Of a DNA stretch of 64,000 nucleotides, positions 57,272 to 64,000 are shown piece after piece; positions within the stretch are counted from its first letter, which is position 1, and each line of letters starts with the position of its first letter. The DNA comes from Pimelobacter simplex (GTDB lineage Bacteria > Actinomycetota > Actinomycetes > Propionibacteriales > Nocardioidaceae). The translations under genes and the position numbers were made by a program. The notes under the pieces are model-generated. The model did not search any database. It had not been told where the DNA came from and saw only the letters and a list, made by a program, of their open reading frames with translations. Where the stretch lies: positions 4,588,001 to 4,652,000 of the forward strand of contig NZ_CP096276.1 in NCBI RefSeq assembly GCF_024662235.1, given 5' to 3'.

Positions 57272-58312
57272 GTGAGGAAGGAGCACCCGCCCGAGGACCA
57301 CGCCCGGCTCGACGTCGCGGGAGGCGACGCGTGGGCGGAGCTGGTCGCCGGCGCCTTCGTGCCACTGCGCGTCGACACCGACGAGCCCGGCTTCCGCGGC
57401 GCGATGCGCGAGCAGCTGGTCGGCGACCTCGCGATCAGCCAGGTGGCCTCGACCCGGGTGACCGTCTCGCGCACGGCCCGGTCGACGGTGACCGATCCGC
57501 GCGAGGTCGTGATGCTGTGCCTGTTCCTGCGGGGGAGCGGTACGACGGTCCAGGACGGCCGGATCACCCAGTTCACCGGGGGCGGCGGTTTCCTCCTCGA
57601 CGGCGACCAGCCCTACAGCCTGCGCTTCTCCGACGGCAACGAGGTGCTCGCCCTGCGCCTGCCCCGGCAGTACCTGGAGATCAGCAACCACACGCTGGGC
57701 CGGCTCACCAGCCGCGAGGTCCCCAAGAGCGCCGCCGGGCTCAACGTGCTGCGCCGCTACCTCTCCGGCCTGGTGGCGATGCGTCGCCCTCTGCCGCAGG
57801 AGCAGCTCGAGCAACAGCACGAGCTCGCGCTCGAGCTGCTCCACGCCGCGCTGCACCCGATGGTCTACTCCGAGCACTCCCGGGCGTTGATGAGCGGCGC
57901 CGCCATCTTGGCCAGCGCCCGCTGGTTCATCGACGTGCACCACGCCGATCCCCGCCTGACCGTCGAGGACGTCGCCCGCGAGTTCATGGTCTCGCGCCGG
58001 CACCTCGAGACGCAGTTCGCGCGCCTCGGGCCCGGACCGGCGGCGTACCTGCGCCGGGTGCGGCTGCGCCACGCCGCGCGGCTGCTCCGCACCGGGCGGC
58101 GCGGCCAGGTGGCGGCGATCGCGGCGGCGTCCGGGTTCAGCGACGTCAACACGTTCGTCCGGGCCTTCCGCCGCGAGTACGGCGCCACGCCCGACGAGTG
58201 GCGCCGCAGCGAGCAGCGCGGGCCCCGCCCCGGGGCCGCGGAACGCCGCAGGACCGACCTGCTCAGCGACCTCAGCGGCTTCGACTGGACCGATCCGGGC
58301 TTCGACGCATGA
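57272..58312 (+). CDS. AraC family transcriptional regulator, paralogue 1
   Basis: About 346 residues. The N-terminal 200 or so form an AraC-binding-like cupin ('GDLAISQVASTRVTVSRTARSTV', 'FLLDGDQPYSLRF'). The C-terminal HTH_18 has 'LTVEDVAREFMVSRRHLETQFARLG' and 'VAAIAAASGFSDVNTFVRAFRREYGATPDEWRR'. Start GTG 57272 is chosen; TTG 57260 is possible, and neither has a clear ribosome site. It is a close paralogue of the next gene, with the same architecture and matching HTH, and shares upstream elements with it. The ligand is unknown. Confidence 0.88.
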   Translation: MRKEHPPEDHARLDVAGGDAWAELVAGAFVPLRVDTDEPGFRGAMREQLVGDLAISQVASTRVTVSRTARSTVTDPREVVMLCLFLRGSGTTVQDGRITQFTGGGGFLLDGDQPYSLRFSDGNEVLALRLPRQYLEISNHTLGRLTSREVPKSAAGLNVLRRYLSGLVAMRRPLPQEQLEQQHELALELLHAALHPMVYSEHSRALMSGAAILASARWFIDVHHADPRLTVEDVAREFMVSRRHLETQFARLGPGPAAYLRRVRLRHAARLLRTGRRGQVAAIAAASGFSDVNTFVRAFRREYGATPDEWRRSEQRGPRPGAAERRRTDLLSDLSGFDWTDPGFDA

Positions 58313-58316
58313 CGAA

Positions 58317-58359
58317 GCAAATCGACGATTTGCGAACAATTTGCCGCGTTTTGCGAACA
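58317..58359 (+). promoter_or_regulatory. palindrome and two TTTGCGAACA elements before the second AraC gene
   Basis: GCAAATCGACGATTTGC (58317-58333) is a perfect 17-bp palindrome. It runs into TTTGCGAACA at 58329-58338, and a second TTTGCGAACA follows at 58350-58359, 21 bp (two helical turns) later. A dimer of an AraC protein contacting direct repeats is the likely reader. Confidence 0.6.
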
Positions 58360-58387
58360 GAAGGCGACCGCGCATGGTTAGCAGGGT

Positions 58388-59527
58388 GTGGACGACATCC
58401 TGCCCAACGAGCACCTCGCCGTGACTGGCCTCGACGAGTGGTCACAGCTGTGCAGCACCGCCTACGTACCGCTCAAGGTCAGCGCCACCCGCGACTTCCG
58501 AGGCGCCCTGCGCGAGCGCGAGCGTGGGCCGCTCAGCCTCAGCCAGGTCAGCGCGACCCCCTCGACGGTCCAGCGCACCAGCCGGCTGGTCACGACCGAC
58601 CCGCGCGAGGCGCTGCTGTTCGCGGTCTTCGTGCGCGGGCGTGGGGTGATCTCTCAGCACGGCCACGAGGACCCGGTGCGGTCGGGGAGCGGCTACGTCC
58701 TCCAGTCCGACCAGCCCTACGGCCTGAGGCTGCACAGCGACAACGAGATCCTCATCCTCCGCACGCCGGCCGAGCTGACCGGGCTCGCCCCGGCCGTGCT
58801 GCCCACGATCGCCGGGCGAGTGCTGCCACCGGGCACCGCCGAGCTCGAGGTGCTCACCCGTGAGGTCGCCACCGCCCTGCTCGGAGAGCAGCCCGCGCCG
58901 GGGCCCGAGCTCCTGCTCGATCTGCTCCGGGCCGTGACCCACCGCACCCTCTACGGCGATCGCTCCCGGCCCTACCTCAGCGGCCCGGCACTGTGGGCCA
59001 GCGCGCGTTGGTACCTGGAGCGCCACCACAGCAACCCGCGGCTCAACCTCGACGACGTCGCCGCCCGGTTCATGGTCTCCCGGCGGCACCTCGAGCAGCA
59101 GTTCGTGCGCCACGGCGCCGGCCCGGCGGCCTACCTGCGCAACGTACGCCGCGAGCGCGCCGCCCACCTCCTGCTGGCCGACCGCTCCACCACCGTCGCC
59201 CGGGTGGCCCGGTCGGCGGGCTTCGCCGACGTCGACACCTTCATCCGCGCCTTCCGCCGCCACCACGGCCAGACCCCCGCTGAGTGGCGCCGGCACCAGC
59301 CGATGACCCCGAGCGGCAATGCCCGCGCGACGCGGCAGCCGTCCCGGACGCCGGCGATGCTCAGCGACCTGCGGCGCTGGACGAGGCCGGCGGATGCTCC
59401 GTTTCTCGCACCCCCCGGACACGAGAAACGGAGCACGCCCACGTCGGAACCTTGGAGAGGGACGACGCCAGCGGGCCCCGGGCACGCGATGAAGGGAGAC
59501 GGGCCCGGGGCTCGGTGCTCACGCTAG
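58388..59527 (+). CDS. AraC family transcriptional regulator, paralogue 2
   Basis: A 379-residue protein with an N-terminal AraC-binding-like domain ('GPLSLSQVSATPSTVQRTSRLV', 'YVLQSDQPYGLRL') and a C-terminal HTH_18 ('LNLDDVAARFMVSRRHLEQQFVRHG', 'VARVARSAGFADVDTFIRAFRRHHGQTPAEWRR'). The last 60 residues are Pro/Arg-rich and probably disordered. The start is GTG 58388 (or 58386 out of frame). No ribosome site is seen, so it may be leaderless. Tandem duplication with the previous gene is evident from matching phrases throughout. Confidence 0.88.
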   Translation: MDDILPNEHLAVTGLDEWSQLCSTAYVPLKVSATRDFRGALRERERGPLSLSQVSATPSTVQRTSRLVTTDPREALLFAVFVRGRGVISQHGHEDPVRSGSGYVLQSDQPYGLRLHSDNEILILRTPAELTGLAPAVLPTIAGRVLPPGTAELEVLTREVATALLGEQPAPGPELLLDLLRAVTHRTLYGDRSRPYLSGPALWASARWYLERHHSNPRLNLDDVAARFMVSRRHLEQQFVRHGAGPAAYLRNVRRERAAHLLLADRSTTVARVARSAGFADVDTFIRAFRRHHGQTPAEWRRHQPMTPSGNARATRQPSRTPAMLSDLRRWTRPADAPFLAPPGHEKRSTPTSEPWRGTTPAGPGHAMKGDGPGARCSR

Positions 59528-59602
59528 ACAGACGCCCCCACCGAGGGCCACGCCAGCGGCCGGACTGTGCGCAAATGGTCGATTGCTCCCCCGTCGCACC
59601 GC

Positions 59603-60121
59603 TCAGGAGGACGCCGGACCGCCGCTCTCCTCGGCGCGCAGGGTCATCTTGCGCAGCAGCCGGTTGACCGTGGCCAGCTCGCGCGCGGTGAGCGCGTCGG
59701 CCAGCGCGTGCTCGGCGTCCCCGCGGATGTCCATCGCCCGGCGCCACACCGCCAGGCCCTGCTTGGTGACGTCGACGATCACCCGGCGCCGGTCGTCGAC
59801 CGACGGGATCCGCCGGATCCAGCCGGCCTTCTCGAGCCCGTCGAGGCGCCCGGTCATCCCGGCGCCGGAGACGCCCACCTCGGCGGCCAGCTCGGTGGGC
59901 GAGGCGGAGCCGGGGGTGTCCCGGATCATCAGCGCGTGCAGGGTGTCGTACTCGAAGTCGGTCAGGCCGACCTCGGCCAGCGCCGCGGCCTTGGCGTCGC
60001 GCAGGTGGCGCGCGAGCCGGCCGACCCGGGTGAAGACGCCCTCGACGTCCTCGTCGAAGTCGAGGTCGAGCCAGTGGTCGCGCCACCGGGCGACGTGCCG
60101 GTCGGTCCAGTCCTCCACCAT
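59603..60121 (-). CDS. MarR family transcriptional regulator
   Basis: A 172-residue winged helix: 'LTDFEYDTLHALMIRDTPGSASPTELAAEVGVSGAGMTGRLDGLEKAGWI' in sections and the wing 'PSVDDRRRVIVDVTKQGLAVW'. A longer N-terminal helix than usual ('HWLDLDFDEDVEGVFTRVGRLARHL') precedes it. It is divergent from an MFS transporter gene, with ATACTT/AAGTAT sites between them, so it is the probable repressor of that transporter. Confidence 0.92.
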   Translation of the reverse strand: MVEDWTDRHVARWRDHWLDLDFDEDVEGVFTRVGRLARHLRDAKAAALAEVGLTDFEYDTLHALMIRDTPGSASPTELAAEVGVSGAGMTGRLDGLEKAGWIRRIPSVDDRRRVIVDVTKQGLAVWRRAMDIRGDAEHALADALTARELATVNRLLRKMTLRAEESGGPASS

Positions 60122-60157
60122 GGCTGGAGCGTAGCGCCGGACTCCTTCGGCGACCGA

Positions 60158-60192
60158 ATACTTCGCTTGCGAATACTTAGGCGGCGAAGTAT
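60158..60192. promoter_or_regulatory. MarR operator region, ATACTT/AAGTAT
   Basis: ATACTT at 60158-60163 and 60173-60178 (15 bp apart), with AAGTAT at 60187-60192, gives the 20-bp palindrome ATACTTAGGCGGCGAAGTAT (60173-60192) plus an upstream half-site. The region lies between the divergent marR and MFS genes and ends 10 bp before the MFS start, which suits repression. Confidence 0.7.
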
Positions 60193-60201
60193 CTTCGATC
60201 G

Positions 60202-61470
60202 GTGACCCCGCCCGACAGCGCGACCGAGACCGCGACGACCCCCGTCGTCCCGTCGCCGCTGGCCTCGCGCGACTTCCGCGCGCTCGTCGGCGGCGTGGCG
60301 GTGGGCGCGCTGGGCTCGGCGATGACGCCGGTGGCGCTGGCGTTCGCGGTGCTCCACCTCGGCGGCTCGGCGACCCAGCTCGGCCTGGTCGTGGCGGCGT
60401 TCTCGGCGGCCGAGGTCGTCACCATCCTGTACGGCGGCGTGCTCGGCGACCGGCTGCCCCGCCAGCTCCTCATGCAGGGCTCGTCCGCAGCGACCGCGCT
60501 CAGCCAGGCCGTCTGCGCCGCGGTCCTCATCACCGGGCACGGCTCGATCCTGTTCCTCAGCCTGATCGGCATGGTCAACGGCTGCCTCGGCGCCCTCGCC
60601 CAGCCGGCCTCCAGCGCGATGACGCGCGCGACGGTCACCGAGGAGCAGCTCCCGCGCGCCGTCGTCCTGCGCAGCCTGGCCAGCCAGACGGCGTCCGCGG
60701 TGGGCTTCGCGCTCGGCGGCGTGATCGTCGCCTTCGCCGGGCCGGGCTGGGCGATCGCCGTCGACGCCGGCACCTACGCGGTCGCGGCGATCCTCTTCTC
60801 GCTGATCCGGGTGGCGCACACGCCCTCGGGCTCCCGCGAGCGGATCCTCAGCGAGCTCGCCGACGGCGCCCGCGAGGTGCTGCGGCACACCTGGCTGTGG
60901 CTGCTCATCGGTCAGGCGCTGCTCTACCACCTGTTCTACGGCGGCGCGCAGGGCGTGCTCGGACCGATCGTCGTCGGCGACACCTGGGGTGCCGAGGCCT
61001 GGGGCTGGGCGCTCTCGGCGCTCATGGCGGGCTTCGTCGCCGGCGGCCTGGTCGCGCTGCGCTGGCGTCCGCGGCACCTGCTCCGCTGGGGCGTGCTGAT
61101 GCTGTCGCTGACCGCGGCCTTCCCCCTGGCGATGGCCCTGGCCGGACAGGTCTGGCTGGTGCTGCTCGGCGCCTTCGTGCACGGCGTCGGGCTCCAGCTG
61201 TTCAGCGTCGCGTGGGACCTGGCGATCCAGGAGAACATCGCGCCCGAGATGCTCTCCCGGGTCTACTCCTTCGACCTGGTCGGCTCGTTCGTGTGCCGTC
61301 CGCTCGGCTACGCGCTGACCGGGCCGGTCGCCGCCCTGGTCGGCGTCGACCTGTGGCTGGTCGTCATCGCGGCGGTGATCGGGCTCAGCTCGCTGGCCGC
61401 GCTCAGCGCGCCGTCGGTGCGCGGCCTGACCCGTCGTACGACGGTCGAGCCGCTCACGCCTCCACGGTGA
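60202..61470 (+). CDS. MFS transporter (MFS_3, enterobactin/macrolide-exporter-like)
   Basis: A 422-residue protein with about twelve TM segments. 'FRALVGGVAVGALGSAMTPVALAFAVLHLG' starts the fold, with 'YGGVLGDRLPRQLLMQGS' (motif A) and 'RATVTEEQLPRAVVLRSLASQTA' midway. Members of this group export drugs or siderophores. The GTG start at 60202 directly follows the MarR palindrome. Its 3' end overlaps the convergent gene by 17 bp. Confidence 0.88.
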   Translation: MTPPDSATETATTPVVPSPLASRDFRALVGGVAVGALGSAMTPVALAFAVLHLGGSATQLGLVVAAFSAAEVVTILYGGVLGDRLPRQLLMQGSSAATALSQAVCAAVLITGHGSILFLSLIGMVNGCLGALAQPASSAMTRATVTEEQLPRAVVLRSLASQTASAVGFALGGVIVAFAGPGWAIAVDAGTYAVAAILFSLIRVAHTPSGSRERILSELADGAREVLRHTWLWLLIGQALLYHLFYGGAQGVLGPIVVGDTWGAEAWGWALSALMAGFVAGGLVALRWRPRHLLRWGVLMLSLTAAFPLAMALAGQVWLVLLGAFVHGVGLQLFSVAWDLAIQENIAPEMLSRVYSFDLVGSFVCRPLGYALTGPVAALVGVDLWLVVIAAVIGLSSLAALSAPSVRGLTRRTTVEPLTPPR

Positions 61471-61783
61471 CGGCGACGACCGCGTCGTCGGGCCCGAACC
61501 GGACCGCCGGCCAGTAGCCGTCGAGGAAGTGCTCGCCGCAGGTGTCGTCGAGGTGGATCGTGACGGAGCCGTCCTCGTGCGCGACGAGCGCGCTCACCAC
61601 GAGGTCCTGGGCGGCGTCGTCGAGCTCGGCGACCGGCGGCTCGTCCTCGCTGAACTGCCGGACGACGGCGTCCGTCGCGGTCCGGGCGTGGACGTGCAGC
61701 GCCGCGACGACGTCGGCCAGGCGCTGCTCCAACGCCTCGGCCCGGGCCGGGTCGGTGGTGTCGACGAGGAGCTCGGGGGTCAC
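61454..61783 (-). CDS. hypothetical protein
   Basis: A 109-residue acidic protein starting at GTG 61783. A helical N-terminus ('ARAEALEQRLADVVAALHVHARTATDAVVRQFS') is followed by a beta-rich end ('SVTIHLDDTCGEHFLDGYWPAVRFG') with one Cys. It resembles small cytoplasmic actinobacterial proteins of unknown role; no domain recognised. It follows the NHL-type gene by 17 bp, so it may be cotranscribed with it and the amine oxidase. Confidence 0.7.
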   Translation of the reverse strand: MTPELLVDTTDPARAEALEQRLADVVAALHVHARTATDAVVRQFSEDEPPVAELDDAAQDLVVSALVAHEDGSVTIHLDDTCGEHFLDGYWPAVRFGPDDAVVAVTVEA

Positions 61784-61800
61784 CCGCGGCACGGTACCGC

Positions 61801-62847
61801 TCAGCGCAGCCGGGCGGTGCGCGGGACCACGAGCGGGGCGCCACGCTCGCCCGTCTCGACCGCGAGGATCGCGTGGTGCGAGGTCGTCCCGAGGATCGCG
61901 GACTGGTTGGCGACGAGCAGCCGGGTGCCGAGGAAGGTCGCGTTCGACGGGCTGTCGAACGGCACCGGGGAGCCGTTGCTGCCCGCGAGCGGAGCCCGGG
62001 GGAAGCGGCTGAGCACGCGCCCGTCGGGTCCGAGCTTGACGATCTGGTTGGTGCCGAGCAGGGCGACGTAGACGTTGCCGGAGCGGGCGATCCCGAAGCC
62101 GTCGGGGAGGTCGAGCGGGCCTGACGTCCAGACCGTGGCGAGCTTGCCGGCGCTGCCGTCGGCCCGCACCGGGATCCGGTAGAGGTGGCCGCGGAGCAGG
62201 TCGAGCGGGTCGGTGGTCGTCTGCTGCGTGACCAGGAACGAGCGCCGGGCGGCGTCGTAGACCAGGCCGGTGGTGCCGAAGCCGGCCGCACCGGCCAGCT
62301 TCTTCGAGCGGAACCACGGCCGCGGTGTACCGCCGGCGGCGGGGATCCGCCAGATGACGTCCTGGCCGTAGTCGCTGACGAACAAGGCCCCGCCGGGGCC
62401 CCACGTCGCGTAGTTGGGGATCGGCTTGCCGCCTCGGGCCAGGGCGGGCAGCGTCGCCTGCACCTTGAACCGTCCGGTGCGGGTGTTGAGCGTGAGCACC
62501 CGGGACCGCGACTTCTCCAGCAGGACGAGGCGTCCCCGCGCGTCGGACGTGGCGACCTGGACGCCGTGCGGCTTGGCGAGGTCCTGGCCGGGCACGGTCC
62601 ACGAGCGCAGCAGGGTGCCGCTCGCCGTCCACTCGAAGACCCGCGAGGCGATCTTGTCGCCCATCGGGTTCGTGTAGGTCGCGGCGTAGACGCGGCCGTT
62701 GGGCGCCACGTGGACGTAGGCCGGGAAGCCCGGCGCGCCGACGCGCGCGAAGACGCGGGTCTGCCACGGCGGGGCTTCCGCGGCCGATGCGGGCGCGACG
62801 AGAGCGAGCGCGGCGACGACGGCGAGCGCGAGGAGGCGGGCGATCAC
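61801..62847 (-). CDS. secreted NHL/SMP-30-like beta-propeller protein
   Basis: A 348-residue exported protein. The signal peptide is 'MIARLLALAVVAALALVAPA' with an ASA-type cleavage site near residue 23. It carries repeated propeller blades ('YVHVAPNGRVYAATYTNP', 'PNYATWGPGGALFVSDYG', 'LPDGFGIARSGNVYVALLGTNQIV'). Such proteins bind or hydrolyse small molecules, or are structural; no lactonase metal site is obvious. The GTG at 62847 overlaps the amine oxidase stop (GTGA), suggesting they work on the same compound. Confidence 0.8.
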   Translation of the reverse strand: MIARLLALAVVAALALVAPASAAEAPPWQTRVFARVGAPGFPAYVHVAPNGRVYAATYTNPMGDKIASRVFEWTASGTLLRSWTVPGQDLAKPHGVQVATSDARGRLVLLEKSRSRVLTLNTRTGRFKVQATLPALARGGKPIPNYATWGPGGALFVSDYGQDVIWRIPAAGGTPRPWFRSKKLAGAAGFGTTGLVYDAARRSFLVTQQTTTDPLDLLRGHLYRIPVRADGSAGKLATVWTSGPLDLPDGFGIARSGNVYVALLGTNQIVKLGPDGRVLSRFPRAPLAGSNGSPVPFDSPSNATFLGTRLLVANQSAILGTTSHHAILAVETGERGAPLVVPRTARLR

Positions 62848-64000
62848 AGCTTGTCCAGCACCTCGATCGCGGCGCGCTCGCCGGAGCGGACGGCGCCGTC
62901 CATATAGCCGTTCCAGTAGGTCGAGGTCTCGGTCCCGGCCCAGTGGATCCGGCGGAACGGCGTCCGGATGTGCCGGCCGTGCTGGGTCATCACGCCGGGG
63001 GCGTAGATCGCGGTCGGCCCACCGCCGGTCCAGCGCTCCTTGGTCCAGTCGTGCTCGGTGTACTCGATCGGGCGCAGCGCCTTGTCGCCGAACATCCGGG
63101 CGAAGCCCTCGAGGACGGCGGTCCGGCGCTCGGCGACCGAGCGGGTGCCGTACTGGCGCCAGGTCGAGCCACCGACGAAGGCGAGCAGGATGCCGTGGCC
63201 GGTGTCCTTGACGCCGTTGTCGAAGGCCGCGCGGACCGCGCCGGAGTCGGCGATGCCGAAGCCGGTCAGGCCGTCCTCGCGCCAGAACGGCTTGTCGTAG
63301 ACGGCGTCGCACTTCATCAGCTTGCCCATCTGGAGGTGCTGGAGGAGCGCGCGGCGACCGGCCGGCAGGCCGGGGGCGAAGTCGATGCCGAGGACCTGCT
63401 TGGGCGGCGCGGCGACGATCACCCGGCGGGCCTGCACCCGCCCGCGACGGGTGTGCACGCGCACGCCGTGCCCGACGTGCTCGATCCGGGTCACGGCCGC
63501 GCCGAGCGCGACGCGCTTGCCGAGCTTCTTGGCCAGCAGCAGCGGCACCCGCTGGGAGCCGCCGACGAAGCGGCTCTCCTGGGCGCCGTCGACGGTGTCG
63601 GAGTTGCGCTCGAACGTGCCGATCGTGGCCTCGTTGCCCGAGCACGCGATGTAGTGCAGGACGAAGAGCAGCGAGAGCTCGTCGGGGTCGGAGCCGAAGC
63701 CGGGCTGGGTCCAGGCGCGGATGAGGTGCTCGACCCCGCGGCTGTTGATCGTGTTGCGGCGCAGCCAGTCGCCGAGCGTCGTACGGTCCCACTCGGCGGC
63801 GCGCGGGTGGGCCCACGGCGCGTCGACGGGGACCTGGGCGGCGAAGGCGTTGAGCCGCTTGAGGGCGAGGGCGGCATCGAGCAGGATCGTCGGGTCCGGC
63901 GGGATGGTGCCGGTGAACTCCTGGCGGCCGAGAAGCGTGGAGATGTAGACGTTCTTGCCGGTGACGTACTCGTCGAAGGTCGCGACGCCGAGCTGGCGGG
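62844..64000 (-). CDS. flavin monoamine oxidase family protein, C-terminal part
   Basis: An open minus-strand frame enters from beyond 64000, giving about 385 visible residues. Segments include 'QLGVATFDEYVTGKNVY', 'HYIACSGNEATIGTFE', 'GAQESRFVGGSQRVPLLLAKKLG', 'RVIVAAPPKQVLGIDFAPGLP' and the C-terminal FAD motif 'RIHWAGTETSTYWNGYMDGAVRSGERAA'. The FAD-binding N-terminus is outside the window. It probably oxidises a primary amine to an aldehyde with H2O2 release. It overlaps the secreted propeller gene by 4 bp. Confidence 0.9.
   Translation of the reverse strand, partial: RQLGVATFDEYVTGKNVYISTLLGRQEFTGTIPPDPTILLDAALALKRLNAFAAQVPVDAPWAHPRAAEWDRTTLGDWLRRNTINSRGVEHLIRAWTQPGFGSDPDELSLLFVLHYIACSGNEATIGTFERNSDTVDGAQESRFVGGSQRVPLLLAKKLGKRVALGAAVTRIEHVGHGVRVHTRRGRVQARRVIVAAPPKQVLGIDFAPGLPAGRRALLQHLQMGKLMKCDAVYDKPFWREDGLTGFGIADSGAVRAAFDNGVKDTGHGILLAFVGGSTWRQYGTRSVAERRTAVLEGFARMFGDKALRPIEYTEHDWTKERWTGGGPTAIYAPGVMTQHGRHIRTPFRRIHWAGTETSTYWNGYMDGAVRSGERAAIEVLDKL

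Overview
The window is chromosomal DNA from a very GC-rich actinobacterium. Codon usage, DUF2993 and DUF3558 proteins, an MprAB-like two-component pair, a HemD-winged-helix nitrate regulator and a DtxR/IdeR-type iron box all fit the Nocardioidaceae (Nocardioides-like); the genus is an inference. I saw no rRNA, tRNA, CRISPR array, prophage or full-length insertion sequence. Coding density is high and many genes overlap by 4 bp. The first and last genes are cut by the window edges.

Layout. 1-3.9 kb: a DUF3352-like partial gene, then an MFS pump and aldo/keto reductase divergent from a marR gene. 3.9-10.05 kb: a minus-strand nitrite assimilation operon (NasB-like reductase, fused NirBD, NnaR-type regulator, CbiX-type chelatase). 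10.2-14.6 kb: an envelope glycosylation set (GT-C membrane enzyme, flippase-GT4 fusion, PIG-L deacetylase). 14.6-19.7 kb: nitrate reductase NasA, glutamate dehydrogenase and the nitrate transporter NarK. A 24-bp motif sits 49-84 bp upstream of the nitrite operon, nasA and narK, which suggests one nitrate regulon controlled by the NnaR-type protein encoded here. 19.8-24.9 kb: a five-gene operon (ABC ATPase, FtsX-like permease, DUF2993 protein, NarL-type sensor kinase and regulator). 25-32.5 kb: a five-gene hydroxamate siderophore operon behind an iron box, with two acyltransferases, one of them fused to the synthetase, and a penicillin-acylase-type enzyme.

32.6-39.6 kb: a frameshifted small gene, a PhoX-type phosphatase, and an acetate module (DUF485, ActP, acetyl-CoA synthetase) preceded by two CRP/GlxR-type palindromes. 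38.7-43.5 kb: a haloalkane-dehalogenase-like protein lacking its catalytic His, an HxlR-SCP2 regulator, an F420/PPOX-type enzyme, NhaA, a holin-superfamily membrane protein and a fructosamine kinase. 43.5-46.4 kb: a four-copy 17-bp repeat cluster, an MprAB-like system and a lipoprotein. 46.9-47.1 kb: a 179-bp MITE-like element flanked by CTAG duplications, inserted exactly where two convergent genes share their stop codons. 47.1-50.9 kb: three chorismate-pathway genes (PabB, a PabA-like amidotransferase and a PhzE-like fusion).

50.9-56 kb: a CHAT (caspase-like) TPR protein divergent from a cytoplasmic subtilase and next to an ECF sigma factor with a small partner. This protease pair plus sigma factor is the best candidate in the window for a poorly described system. 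56-64 kb: two small unknown genes, a 43-residue membrane peptide, two tandem AraC paralogues sharing TTTGCGAACA elements, a MarR/MFS divergent pair, an NHL-type secreted protein and a flavin amine oxidase running off the end.
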